A stretch of DNA of 38,045 bases from Choristocarpus tenellus KU-1152 (Eukaryota > Phaeophyceae), in NCBI GenBank assembly GCA_964200185.2, contig CAXNAD020000036.1, forward strand, positions 1 through 38,045, given 5' to 3'. Below are positions 1 through 13,400 of the stretch, piece by piece (the first letter of the stretch is position 1; each line of letters starts with the position of its first letter). Below the pieces are notes generated by a model that saw only the letters and a program-made list of their open reading frames with translations, did not search any database and was not told the DNA's origin. Made by a program: the position numbers and the translations under genes.

Positions 1-560
1 GTAGGGGGCAACATTGTCATAGAGGCCCAGCCACCCAACTCACCTGACCTCAATATCAACGACCTGGGATTCTTTCATTCCATCCAACAACTGACGGAAG
101 ACGTGGGGGTGACCAATATAGAAGAGCTAGCGGAGGTCACAATGGAGGCAATCAACGAGGTGGTAAGGGACGACATTGTCATAGAGGCCCAGCCAACCAA
201 CTCACCTGACCTCAATATCAACGACCTGGGATTCTTTCATTCCATCCAACAACTGAAGGAAGACGTGGGGGTGACCAATATAGAAGAGCTAGCGGAGGTC
301 ACAATGGAGGCATTCAATCCAAGGAGGCACTAGAGCAAGTCTGGCAGAGCCTCTTCGGAATGAAATGTGAAGTGCTGGGATCCAAGTGTGACAACGTCTT
401 CAATATTTCCCATCTTAGAAAGGAAAGTGCTTTAAAAGGCGGGCAAGCTCCACCCAAATGCCCTGGTGGATGCTACAAAATACCATGCTGGAGAGGATTT
501 TTGGAAGACTTTGAGGGTGTGATCATAGATAGGTGTAGGCTGATTCATTTTGCTTGAATA
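1..560 (+). pseudogene. Mariner-like transposase C-terminal relic
   Basis: Frame 1 is open from the first base and reads AQPPNSPDLNINDLGFFHSI. This is the plant-type mariner-like (DD39D) transposase block around the third catalytic Asp, which I take to be the D of SPDLN. The block occurs twice, 162 bp (54 codons) apart, so a tandem duplication lies inside the ORF. Frame 1 stops near 331. The C-terminal homology resumes in frame 3 (about 316-558: VWQSLFGMKCEV, NISHLRKESALKGGQAP), which matches the usual end of these transposases, so a frameshift separates the two parts. The N-terminal region and left inverted repeat lie off the window. Domain recognition is from family knowledge; the decay is seen directly. 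It is not expected to be active. Confidence 0.75.
12..330 (+). repeat. 162-bp direct tandem duplication, two units
   Basis: The sequence starting cattgtcatagaggcccag at 12 recurs at 174. The units agree with few differences through the gaggtcacaatggaggca stretch. The period is a multiple of three, so the transposase frame stays open across both units. The second copy ends near 316, where the two diverge. Confidence 0.9.
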
Positions 561-1308
561 TGTGAAAAAAAAATTGTTTCTTCATTGGGGCTGCAAAAGT
601 TTTATCGCATTTAATTCCAAACGGAGTAAGTAGGACACTGTGGAAAGACTTGGTAATTCTCGTGAAGGCTATTGTTGTCAAAATATTTGAATACCAGTAT
701 GGCACAAGCAACCGCAGTATTTCGTACTTCAGAGTTTGACAGCAGCTGCTCAGGTTATGTAGTGGTGCATCCTTGCTAAGAGGGGGGAAATGTGGAAGTA
801 CCTTCATTGATCACTGCAAGTTATCAATCAATCATTGCAGTATTCTGCATGGAGCAGGAGGTTGGTACAAACAGTGGTGGCTGGCATGGTGTAGTAGGTT
901 ACATCTCTAATTTTGTGTTCATATCTGTTGTTTGGAGTGCTTGCGTATATTGTTGCTAAGCCAGGGATACAATCTACCATGAGGAATGTAATACTCCATG
1001 CAAGAAAGGCTCTACAAACATATAAGGAGAAGTGTCCAACTAGTACAATCTTATTGGACCCAAGTGCGCACAAAATGCTCATGCTTCCGCTGATTAAAAA
1101 GTAACCACTGTCCTTCCTGTATGAAAGATAAAAGACAGATCATCATTGATTCATTGATGAGGAATGAGCGTTGGGTCCCAGCAAGTGCCGAGAATGCTCC
1201 TTCCTAAGCTTTATGTCAATCCCTATCATAATCTTGATTCTGAGGCCTTCAATTGCAACTATTATGCCACACCTCATCAATCCTTAACCCACATGTTGGC
1301 GGATGCAG
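561..1308. other. Non-coding or unassigned stretch
   Basis: No recognisable domain, RNA gene or promoter motif is visible between the transposase relic and the first supported exon. Short open frames on both strands (for example 913-1104 and 828-1082) have no domain similarity and no splice logic tying them to the downstream gene. The 5' exons, promoter and signal peptide of the giant gene could lie here or upstream of the window. Confidence 0.5.
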
Positions 1309-1446
1309 GCTCCTCTCCCTCCATCAGCGGGTGGTGCGGACTATGCCTTGTTTCTTCAAGGACATCAGTACATGGAGGTTCTTGCTCCAGTGGGCCTAGA
1401 GCGGTTGAACGAGCTCATTATTGCAGCTTGGTTCAACCCCTCAAAT
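1309..1446 (+). CDS. Exon 1 (as seen): LamG domain N-terminal part
   Basis: It encodes 46 codons including ADYALFLQGHQYMEV and LNELIIAAWFNPSN. These are the first strands of a LamG/concanavalin-like domain (usual pattern AL-F-G-DYV followed by T-I-A-W-V-P). The left edge is the AG of gatgcag at 1308. An ATG at 1303 is in the same frame and could be an alternative start, but no signal peptide follows, so an earlier exon is likely. The donor at 1447 is GTGAGA, phase 0. The join to exon 2 continues the domain smoothly. Confidence 0.7.
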
Positions 1447-4400
1447 GTGAGAAAAGCACCTCTATCTTGCTTGAGAGTGGGAGGCGATATTGACTGACAC
1501 ACAATATCTCTATTCTACACGAAGAACAAAGTAGGATACACCTGTGGTATTGTTCACAAATAAAGCCTGCAAACTAGGGCAGCTCCTGTGAGGCACTTCT
1601 TGAGTGAATAGTCTTTGGCATGCAAAGATTTTATTTTAATAGTATCCATAACCTCTAGTAGCCTTGCCTTCTTAACCTTACTGTACTCTATCTGCCTACT
1701 TTCCGGTTGTGTGCATGAGAGAAGACCCCCCACTCCATGCTGTTGTCAGAAGTGTCAGGAAGGTAATGTCCCAATGCATGCCATTTGTAAAAGACCATCA
1801 GAGAGGACAACATTGAGAAGTATAAAACATGCATACAAGGAAAACTCTATCTGCTTGGCACATGAGGACCCCGACTTTTGTCGTAGATTTGCTTTGAAAG
1901 TTCTTCATCTTCTGTGCTATCACTGTCCGAAAACCAAATTGCACTAAAATTTGCATGTTTCAGGGATCCTCAAGGTTGACGAACAGGTATCCTGAAGAGG
2001 AGGTGGGCATCATAGATTTTTCAGTAGGAGCTGGGTTTGGGTTTAGTGTGACTCTAAAGCATGACACCGCAGCAGATATTTCACGTGTGAGATTACGGCT
2101 GGGAACAGTCTTGGACTGGTCTGCACCCTGTCCACCTATCAAGGTGAGCAGGGTCAATTTCCATTGCTGTGCTCTTTCACAAGCACGGTATGATTGGAGC
2201 TAATTGTCCTCTATTTTATCTCAGTGACTTCTTTCCTTTGTGAGATATAAGATGAGTGATGTTCTCTTGGATAGACCGGGTGTGATAGTGATCTTCTCTT
2301 TTCTTTGCCCTTTCCCTACTTTTTATGCAGGACATGGCAATTTTGACATCCTGTCCAATCTAAATTGGGTCCCACTGTGTCTCGTCTGGTCTTCTCTTGG
2401 CTGTCCTTCTTAGCTACATTGGTTTTTTCTCCTTCTTTTCCTTCTCCTTAAGTATAAATGATAATTTTTTCGACGGCAATAAGGTATTCTTGAGAACACC
2501 CAACTGTGTTACACTTGGAACTATTTCCCACAACTATGAACTTTGGAGTAGCATTAGATTTAAGCCTGGCAGTGTCAAAATTGACCTCTATAGCTGAGAT
2601 ACCTAGGTTTCATTGACAGATACCTTTGGTGTTGTCTTCAACCATCCTGTAGGATTATATTCTGTAGTTAAGGATTAGAACTCCTGTTTCTGACATCTTC
2701 CGCACAAGCAATTTATGCATGAGAGGAGAGTATACTGCTGTCCCTGTTTAATTATGCCTTTGGTCCAACATGTCATATGTTCGACAATGCTTGTGAGGGC
2801 TGCCTTCTACACTAGTACATGGGTAACCAATACTTGTGTGTTCGGGGCATTTGGTGTAGAGCATTATTTTGGTTCTTCCCCTGACCATTCTTCAAAAAGA
2901 GTAAGATTTTACCCTTTGCTTGTTTCGATCATCTGCAGGTCAGCCAGTGGAGTCATATACTTGTTGGATGGAATGAAACACATGCCTTTGTCCATGCTAA
3001 CACGTCCTTGTGTGGGACTATGGACCTAGGTACGGTAGGTAGCATTGCACGATCAAACTTGACTGTGCCCCATCCTGTTAGTAGCCTCCTAGTCGGCACA
3101 TGGCGAAAGAGTGGAGGAGATTCTGAACATCAGGGGTACTACACGGGACTGATTGACAACCTTGAGGTGGGAAACATGATCCACATGTTTGTTTGTTGAA
3201 GTTAACTTTTCCACATGTGATATCTTTCCTAGGTTGGGCATGGGACTGGGTGTGAAAAAGCACTCTAAAATATATACTTGAAGTATACTGTTGGGACCTA
3301 GGGAGACACAGAGACAAGCATTAAAAAAAACCCTACAGTAGTACAGAATGCTTGAAGTACAGAGTGCGCACCTTGATGAGCTTCTTTGGAAAGACATGAA
3401 CCACCATTTGTATTTTCTTTTCGTTCCTCACTAGGAAGAATGATCAAAGGTGAGGGAGGGATCGCCTTGAATATCCAATCACATTGCAAGTACCTCTTGA
3501 CCATTTTCGATCACCTTTGGCCCCTTTTTGTTTACCTCAAAGTATTTCCTTGTATCCTCTGAAATGACCTTTTGTGACTGTATAGGTCAAAGTATTATAA
3601 ACAAACTATGAAAGGTCCCATGTTATATACTTTGAGGAGCTTGACTTTGGATCACCCCCATCCTAACTTTGCTCCCACTCAGCTGCAGTCAGATTAGCTC
3701 TGAGCCAAAGTATCTTAGAGAGTAGGGCCGCATCCATTTGGGTGTCAAAATCCAATGTTGCGATTTTGATGTAATTTTGGCTATTGTGTTAGTTACGAAG
3801 TGTCAGTTTCCTTGTTGTGGAGACATATTTTCATATCATGTACATTTTACCTACTCCAAAAAATTTTGGAGGTAGGAAAATATCGTAACTAAACCCATGG
3901 GAAGTCAAGCCCCAAATAGACAAACAGGGCAAAACTCATACCCTCTAAGATACTTTCACTCTCTAGTTGTTACATGCTACCATCAGGAGCACATTATCCA
4001 CAACCAAGCTCAGTCACCTTTTCCCCATGATTCTAAAGAGTTATGCATGCACAATACTGACTCTTCCCCTATAAACAAAGGTGTGGTCCTCAGAGGCAGC
4101 ATATGGGAACCGTGATCCTCATCTCCCACTCTCTGGTTTTGAGTCTGGACTGGTCTCATTGTGGAGGTTTCATGAGGGTCGTGGGACAATTGCTACCAAC
4201 TCTGCTCAGAATAGCATCAGTGGTTCTACTGGCGATGGGGTTGTTGATATTGGAGTCTTGACTCTGGCTCACAATACAGATGTTGATCTTCTGGTTTCTC
4301 AAAGTATGGCACCTTACCTTGCTACTTGGGCAGTTTCAACTGCCCCAGTTGGTGACCGTGTCTTCACTGATGAGTCTCGGCCTGTGTCACTGAGAATAAA

Positions 4401-7400
4401 TGGCACTGATGCTCATCTTCGGCTCCTTTGGGCTATTGTAGTGACACCCCCTTCAGGAGGCAATTTAACAGTGACAACACCCATTGGAGATTCGCCATCT
4501 ACAAGTACTGCATTGGACCCAATCAAATCTGGAGATCGCATTCTGGTTGGAACTCAGCTTACATACATCCCCAATCCTGGGGCACATGATGTCATGCCTG
4601 AGGAAGACAGTGATGACCATAGTGGTAATGTTGATGGTGGTGAGTGGAGGCAGCTTAGGACAGGAAAACGTTCACATGACTGGATCTCATACACAGTAGA
4701 GACTGAAGGTGGGGAGCCCTCAGGTAACCAGGCAACCGTGCTGCTCAGTGTACAGGCTGTCATTGACTTGCCTCATATCAGCTGGCGCTCAAGGGTGAGG
4801 AGCTTGGTGTTAGTTAATTTTAGAGGAGTAGAAATAGTGCCATTCAAAGCTATCGACAAATCTGCATGTGAATTGAGTTATCATGAATATATATGTTGAG
4901 TGTTCCAAAGAATTTCTGTAGGTGTCATCGATTTTGGATGATAGAGCAATGACCTGAACCTTTTTTGTTTAGCTTTTTAAGAAATGTACGTACTACTGTT
5001 TCCTTCGTCCCTAACCTTGGGTAGTACAGGAGTATTCATTCTCATTAGCATGTAATGGGTGTCATCATGGTGCAAACAGTGATTGTTGGCATGAATGACC
5101 CATAAACCCAGCACAATGTAATCTGTTTGTTACTAAGTCCTTTGTACCTCCTCAAACAGGATCTTACGTTGTCTAACTATGAGGTTAATGACGTTGATGC
5201 CTGGGAAGGCTCTGGAGAATCCATGCTAGTCCGCCTTAAGGTTCATGAAACATATGGGACTGGACTTCATGCCCCGACCATCTCACTTGCCTCCACTTCT
5301 GGACTAAGTTTTGCTGCATATGGTATAGGAAGGGGTCAGTTTGATGGTGAAATGGGTTTTGTTTCAACCCTTGGTCCGACAAATCGGGCCCTGCACGACC
5401 TAACCCTTCACACAACAGCCAGTGACGATTCCATGGTAGCCAATGGGGTCTTGAATATTGCTGTATGTGACAATGAGATTGGAAGGAGTCTTGAAGCAAA
5501 GGATTGCGGGACTCCCAACTGGGTTCAACAGAATATCTCGTATGGATACCGTATGGGAACATTGCCTATTGTAGAGAGTGTATGTCCCATGGCTGCACCA
5601 GTGACGGGTGGGCTTAACCTTGAGGTGAGCTGTACTACAGGAGGGGGTGCTTTGATGTGCAACATTGAAAAAAAACACTGCCTGCAGACATGAACATGTG
5701 GTAAATCCTTCAAGCCTTAGGATCAATATTGACCACACTTCTGGCATCGAGTGAAGACATGAGAACTTCTTAAAACATAATTCTTGTTCTCCTTGTGATG
5801 TGGTGCACTTATATGACCCACATGTGGAGGAATGCTGACCTCGCTTTGTCAAATCTCACCACGAATGCTACTTTTCTTTCTTGCCAACAGGTTTATGGGG
5901 TGAATTTTGGGCAGTCACATTATCGTTGTGTGTTTGGTGCTGATGAAAATATCTCCACAAACGCGGTCCATTCAGGAGCTGGGCTCCTTGAATGCCCCAT
6001 TCCGGCTGCGCCCAATGAAATAAGCAAGGTGACTTCCTTCCAAGTGATCAATAGTGTAGGGTTCTCCAGCAACCGCTTGAGTTTTCTGTACTATCCTCAG
6101 CCAATGTTTGTTGGAGTATCGCCAGATCATGGTCCTACATGTGGAGGAACAAGGGTAACGGTGTCTGGTCTGCACTTTGAAGATTATGGTAGGATTGCCT
6201 GCCTGTTTGGAGGAGTGGACGTCACAGGGGTGTGGATTTCGTCAACATCGGTGGAATGTACAACACCAGCTGCACAAAATGGTGTGGCCATGGAGGTTTC
6301 CCTCTATGTGTCAATGAATGGACTACACTTTGGGAGCTATACATCGACAATGACCAACTCACTCATGTATAGGTATGTAGAACCTGCCATTGTCTCATTC
6401 TTGTCACCCACATCCGGCCTGCCACTGAGTAGTCAGAGAGAGGGCGATGAAGGAGGCAAAGTAACAGTATATGGAGCCAACTTCGTGGAAGGGATAAGTC
6501 TTGTTTGTCGATTTGGAGCCATACTAACAGCAGCAACATACATTTCAACATCAGAGGTGCAGTGCCAAATTCCTCCTATGTCTAATGGCACGGGTGCCAA
6601 GCCAAGGGTGTCAATATCTACAAATGGTATTGATTTCAGTCGTGAGGGTTTCTCTTCAACCATCTTCACATATTATATTGCACCTGAAGTTCTTGGACTC
6701 TCTCCCACTCTAGGCCCAAGCACTGGTGGCACTGTTATCACAATAATTGGAAAGAATTTTGCCTTGGTCGGCGCAAATATCACCAGGTTCATGTGCATTT
6801 TTGAGGGGATGACAACCAATGCTACTATTGACAGCAAGAGCACTGGCATCCTACCAATTTCCTTAGTCCATGGAGAATTTATCTCAAGTAGCACAGCTTT
6901 GTGCCATTCTCCGATGGTGGAACCAATTGGTGGCTATGCTCGCCTAAGAGTATCTATTGATGGTGGGTTAAGCTTCTCAGGTTCTTCTTCACGGTTTCTT
7001 TTCCACCCAACTATAGAAGTGGCTACTGCCTTTCCTATTCTAGTCCCTTTGGGCAGTGGGAAAGAGGTTACCATCGTTGGTAGGGGTTTCCTTCCCGGGG
7101 AACATTTGCTACTATGTGTTTTTCGTCGAATTGTGACAAAGGAAGCCGGCAATCTTTATACAGACAGCCTTAAGGTATTGGCATCGGATATCACATCACC
7201 AGTGACATGGATGTCATCAGAACTTGTTCGGTGCTCAACTCCAGAAATAGAGGTTGGAGGAAGTGCTTCAGTGCCATTTGCACTGCATATGACAATAAAC
7301 GGTATAGACATTTCTCCAACCGCAGCGCATCTGGTCTTGTACTCCAGACCACGAGTTGTCAGCCTTGTTCCATCCTCTGGTCCCAAGACTGGGGAAACGG

Positions 7401-10400
7401 AGATAACCCTGACCCTGGAAGGATGGGGTTTGCAAAGAAGGGATGATGAAGAGTTGCTGGGTTACTCGGAGGTGCAATGTCGTTTCAGAGACACCCTTGT
7501 CCCCGGCAGCATCGTGATGGGTGATTCTGACAGGGCTGAGGTGATGTGCAAATCTCCAGCCCTTCCTATGGAAGTTGATCAGGTCCCGGTCCAGATTTCC
7601 ACAAATATAGAAGTAAATCTCACCCTAGAGGTTGACGGGATTGTGGCATCTACTCAGAGTCTTCGTTTCTGGTATTACTCCTCACCTGTTGTGCACAGTA
7701 TTTCCCCCTGGTTTGGCAATGATGTTGGGGGAACTAATGTGACCGTCCATGGCGATAATTTTCCTCTGGAAGGTAGTGGGGAAGCCAAGGTGATGTGCAT
7801 CTTTGGCAACATTCCTGTCCCAGCATTATTTCTATTATCATCCACACGTCTCATTTGCACATCCCCCAAGTGGACTATACCACTTCAGTACAACACAGGG
7901 ACTGCTGTTGCTGTAGGAGTTTCACTAAATGGTGGTGCAGACTTTAGTGAACTCACTGGAAATTTCCTATACCTGCCCACACCAGAAACAACCGGTGAGA
8001 GAAATTGCTTTTGGGTACTGAAATGGTTGAGAAATTGTTGTTGGATCCTGAACTGGTTGGAAATGATTTTCTCACGGAATGTAAGTGGAAGTGTTATGCA
8101 AATGAGAGTGGCAGGAGTAGGTAGAATATGTTGAGAGGGTTCAAAATTGGTTGGGTACGCTTGTGAAATCATGAAATTTTTTTCACTGCACTACAATTAT
8201 AAACAGTCTTGTGGATCCATAAACGATGATCTACTTGAATTCAACAAATTAACCAACACAATAAGGAAAAAAACTACTATTATTGACCTAATTGAACCTT
8301 GGCTCATGTGTACTGGGTATCAATTTATTTCCTAGGTGATAAGTAAGAAAATTATGTGAGAAACTATCTTGCTATGCAGGAGCAATTAAATAATGGTATT
8401 TGAAGTTTTGGTACCATCTTTTGGAAAATTTTCTTTCCAAGAAAACGCATGTAGTTGAAATCTGTCCCAAGACATTGTCGGACACAGAGTACAAGTCAAT
8501 GTCACTATAATGCTTACATTACGTTCAACTGGCAAGATTTTCATTTGCAGGTGACTACCTTGGATAGCATATCCAGGAGGTCCACAAAAAAATGCCCAAT
8601 GTATTTGAGAGTCAAGAAAGCAAACACGCTGTGAAGTGTTAGAAGGGAAAAGTTGGCAAACAAGTCAATACATTTATATCAATATCATTTGACCTTCTGA
8701 TGTATGCTACGTCTAGATCACAAACAAACACCAGTACGTATAATAGGTACAGATAGTACACTTGGTGTACAAAGTGTATACTAGGCTCACCTAGCATGCA
8801 GTGCAGTCAATATCTGCAAGGTGTTAGTTTGTTGCTAGAAGTGTTCTTTCCATGAAAGATGAGTTTGATGGCCTGAGGAGCGCACATACAGAGCATGTCA
8901 TTATCAAAAGGTATTCATCCACACTCCTACTAGAATATTTAGATCATGTATAATGCGCACAAGATGGGAAATATGGTCGTCAAGCACTTTTTTGAGGGGC
9001 ACATTACAAGGGAAGTTGCATGGGTATTTAGAGGCCCCCAAGTCCATACACAACGACTGAAGGGAAGAAGTGCTGTGGAACGAAAATTTTTGCATGCAAC
9101 CCAGGTTCAAGGACAGGGAGGAAATAACTTGAGGATAAGACATGCATGCTTTTCTTGACAAAACTTGTCTTCAGCACCTTGCTCTCTTCAATTCGACTCA
9201 AGCATGTCTAGCTTGCTTGTGATTATTCCACAACCAAGCCCCCCTTGTTACTGTGCATGACTGCATCAAACTCTTTCACTCAAATTGAATAGGTGTGTCA
9301 CCACAAAGTGTGCCATTGGCGGGTGGGACAAATGTGTCAGTGACTGGGTTTGGCTTCTCTCCAACTGAGCTATTGTCTTGTGTCTTCAACTTGTCTGTTG
9401 AGACTGCACATGGCCACAGACACAAAGACACCGTAATAGTTACCGCTCATTGGTTCTCTTTCAATCTGGTGGTCTGCAGTGCACCAGAAGCACTCCCAGC
9501 AGCTACCTATTTCATGTCGGAACAGCATCAGAAAATTACAGCAATGCTAGCTGTGTCCAATAATGGGGTTGATATCATGGGGCCATGGGTCCACTTGCAG
9601 TACTTAAATGCCCCCTCCATTGAAGTGATAATGCCTCCAGGGGGGCCAGCAACTGGAGGGACAAATGTGTATGTTAGTGGACATGATTTTGTCAACAACA
9701 CTGCCCTCTCTTGCCGTTTTGGTAACACTACGGTATCTGCCATATACCATGACCTGTATAATGTGTCATGCTTGGTCCCATCTTTCATTGCATCAGAGGG
9801 AACTGGTGAGAACGGGGGCATCACAAGTGTCATTCTGTCAGTGAGCAACAATGGAGATGACTTTGGCAACCATGTTCCTTTCTACTACTACCCAACTGCT
9901 GAGATCACAGGGATATCTCCACGCACTGTCACTATTGAAGATGTATTGTCTGGGAATGCAGTGGTGAGCGTGTCTGGCAGGGGCTTTATCAAGATTCTGA
10001 GCCCAGCTAGTCAATTGATGTCAAAGATCACTTGCCGATTCTCTGATTTTGGAGACTCGATTGCAACATTTGTACGCCCAACATTGGTGGAATGCCCTGT
10101 TCCCATCCAAGTGATGACGGGGCAGGTAATGGTTACTGTAAGCAATAACGGCATTGATTTCTCCAAAGATGAGGGTGGTGCCAGCATAACAGTTGCTGCT
10201 ACTCCTCATGTGTTTTCTCTGTCCCCCACCTCTGGACCTGACCAAGGAGGAACACTCCTTCTGGTCCAGGGATCGAAAATTGGGCAGTTATTCTCGCCTC
10301 AGTGCACCTTTACATTTGCATCCGGCAATGAGTTATCCACCCCAACAGTTTCAAGGGGAAGGGACGTAATATCATGCTCAACTCCCTCACTCCTGTCTTC

Positions 10401-13400
10401 TATTGACACCCCTAATGATGGTACATACTCAAATCAACTGACACCAGTCTTGGTCAATGTCAAGGTCGATGGAAGACAAGGGTCTCAAGGTACAGCAGAG
10501 AATGATGGTGCTGTGCAAGGGTTAACATCCAACCTGATGTTCATGTATTACCCTTCCCACGAGGTCAAGAGTGTATGGCCCTCTTCTGGGTCGGCCTTCA
10601 CGCCAGTAACAATCTTTGGTAGAGGCTTTATTGACTCACCTGACCTACTGTGCCGATTCGGGGACAAAGTGGTCGCTCCTGTCAGTGTGACTGGCTTTGA
10701 TACTGTTATTTGCAAGGCCCCGCCTCAGAAAGGAGATCGTGTGTTTGCAGTTGAGGTGACAAACAACAATGCTGACTGGTCATATAACGGATACACATTC
10801 ACCTACCGACCAGTTCTCTCACTGTCTGCAATGAATCCAAGGGTTGGACCTCTGAATGGGAGCACAATAGTCAAAGTGAGTGGTTCAGGATTTATGAATG
10901 ATAGCAGCCTGTCATGTCGCTTTGGGTCAAGGCTAGTGACAGCTGTCCCTGAGTCTACAAACGAAATTCATTGTGTAACACCACCAGCAATGAATTATGG
11001 TGTTGTTGCGGTTGAAGTAGTTGAGAATGGGAACTCCTTTACCTCAAGTGGATGGTCCTTCAACTACCTCCCCGATGTGGAAGTCACTTCAGAAGGACCA
11101 CTTGCTGGACCTGAGTATGGGGGCACCATTGTCACCTTGATAGGGCTGGGATTCCTTGGGCAGACATATATTATTTGCGAATTTGGCTCACATAGATCAC
11201 GTGTTCCTGGTAGATGGCTTGGAGGGACAGCGTTTGAGTGCAAGTCACCCCCCCATAAGCCAGGCCTAGTCATTCTGCGGTTAAGTATCAACGGACAACA
11301 GTTCTTTGATACTCACCTTGTATATGAGTATCGCTCGCGGGCTACGATTAGGACGATTGACCCTGAGCAAGGTCCAGACTATGGTGGCACAGTAATTGAG
11401 GTCACTGGCACAGGCTTTGTCAACGCCTCATCTTTGGTGTGCCGTTTTGGAGACATATTGAGTGAAGTCGAGTTTCTTGATTCAACAAAGGTACACTGTC
11501 ACGTGCCAAGGGCTCCTGAAGGTAGCATGCCAAAGTCAGTCGCTGTTGAATTGTCCAATAATGGTGCGGACTTCACTAGCAGTGGGATCAAGTACAAGTA
11601 TTTCTCTTCACTTCAAGCAATGGACATAGAGCCCAACAGTGGGCCGACTACAGGTCACACCATTGTTGTAATTTCGGGTATGAACTTCTCTGAACTCAGG
11701 AGCGGACGTTGTCTGTTCAATGGTACAGCAGTTGACGCGAGCATAAATGGGTCTAGGGAGCTACTTTGTCTATCTCCACCTATGGCAGAGCCAGGTGCGG
11801 TGAAGGTTGAGATTACAAGTAGGGGACATGTCATAGGATCAGAATTTACGTTTCTATACCATGACCCTATGGAAATATTCAGCATTTTTCCACGCACTGT
11901 GCCAGAGTACGGTGTATCAAGTATCTTAGTCATTGGTTCTGGTTTTGTGAAATCAAAGCATCTGGTGTGCATCTTCAGCCCTTCGGATGGGAAAGATCTC
12001 TCTGGTCCAGCCAAGTTCATTTCCAGGTCTCTCATCAAATGTGACCTACCCAAACTTGCTCTTGGCAACATAGTTGTTGGGGTGTCCAGCAATGGGATGG
12101 ATGTGTCTCTAGCAAAAGAGCACCTGAAGGTTATGGCTGCATCAACTGTGAGCTCTCTGTGGCCTTCCTCTGGATCCACAGCTGGGGGAACCATGGTTCA
12201 AGTCCAAGGTACTGGGTTTGCGGACTCCTCAGAAGTGTACTGCAGATTCGGTGACAAATCTGTAGTACCTCACATGGTATTGAGTTCTACCGTTGTCGTC
12301 TGTCGAGCTCCTCCTCATGGAGAAGGTGGGCAGGTGTCGGTTGAGGTGACAACTAGCAAATTCGACTGGACCTCAAGTGGGGTCATGTTTACCTACAAGC
12401 CCCCAATTGAAGTAACAGATGTATATCCTACTGCTGGACCCCTGAGAGGCGGGACTGTGGTTAGTATCAAGATCCTCGGATTTGACTCAGGGAGTGTAGA
12501 TGAGCTATCATGCCGTTTTGGGACCAACGTTGTATCAATAGCACTAATTGATTCTGAAGGTGCTGCCCTTTGTATATCTCCAGAGATGTCGCAGGCTGTC
12601 ACAGTTCCACTGGAACTTACCAACAATGGAGTCGATTATACAAGAAGCGGGTGGAGATTCACATATGTCCCTCAAATCAATGTGGAAAATGCTAATCCCT
12701 TGTCGGGCTCTGAATATGGCGGTACTGAAGTGGTAATAGTGGGCTCCGGTTTTCCACACCTAAATTCACTTGTGTGCGAATTTGGTTCCCTAGGAAGGCC
12801 AGTACGTGCTCATTGGTTGGATCAAACAAAAATATCATGCATTACTCCTCCTCAGATGCCTGGTACAGCAGCTCTGAGGATTGGTCCGAATAGACAACAA
12901 GTTCTTGATTCTGGCCTAGTTTTTACCTACCAAGCGACACCAACAGTGTTAACTATGGATCCCTCCTTTGGACCTGTGCTTGGTGGGACACATGTCAATG
13001 TCATTGGTGCAGGCTTTGCCAATTCGACTGAAATAGCTTGCCATTTCGGTGATCAAACAGTGGCAGCAATTTTCATCGATAATATGAATATTTGGTGTGT
13101 TGCGCCTGCCACTAGATCAGTTGGAAAGGTCTCCATACAGGTCTCCAACTATGGCAAGCATTTTGTCAGCAACAGTCTGCAGTATCGATATGTACCAGCC
13201 CTGAAGGTCCTACATACTCATCCTTCTAGTGGTCCAACTACTGGTGGTACAACTCTTGCAATCTTGGGTTCAGGGTTTGTAGGTGGAGGAAAACTAAGGT
13301 GTATAATCGGAGGAAACGTGTCAACAGGTGTAGTTCTAAGTGATACTGAGCTCCTCTGCAGTACACCAGAACAAAATTCCATGGGACCTGTTTTGGTTGA

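Larger units (their letters stand above)
3167..4080 (+). other. Intron 3 (914 nt), carries MITE copy 1 and a fold-back
   Basis: GTGGGA donor and aacaaag acceptor. It holds a 103-bp fold-back (3535-3637) and the first copy of the MITE-like repeat (3702-3961). No coding content is recognised. Confidence 0.75.

Noticed and set aside
1-330. Direct repeats as a possible CRISPR-like or satellite array
   Set aside because: There are only two units, and they encode a transposase segment in frame; the genome is eukaryotic.
1615-1947. Hydrophobic, Cys-rich open frame that looks like a small membrane protein
   Set aside because: It begins at TTG rather than ATG, has no recognisable family, and lies within the intron that joins exons 1 and 2 cleanly.
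8904-9161. Overlapping open frames on both strands in intron 6
   Set aside because: Short, without similarity or splice context; treated as chance frames.
11655-12194. Long minus-strand open frames opposite exon 7 (also 5400-5852, 37377-37955)
   Set aside because: They are shadows of the IPT and B coding strand; they show no domain pattern of their own.
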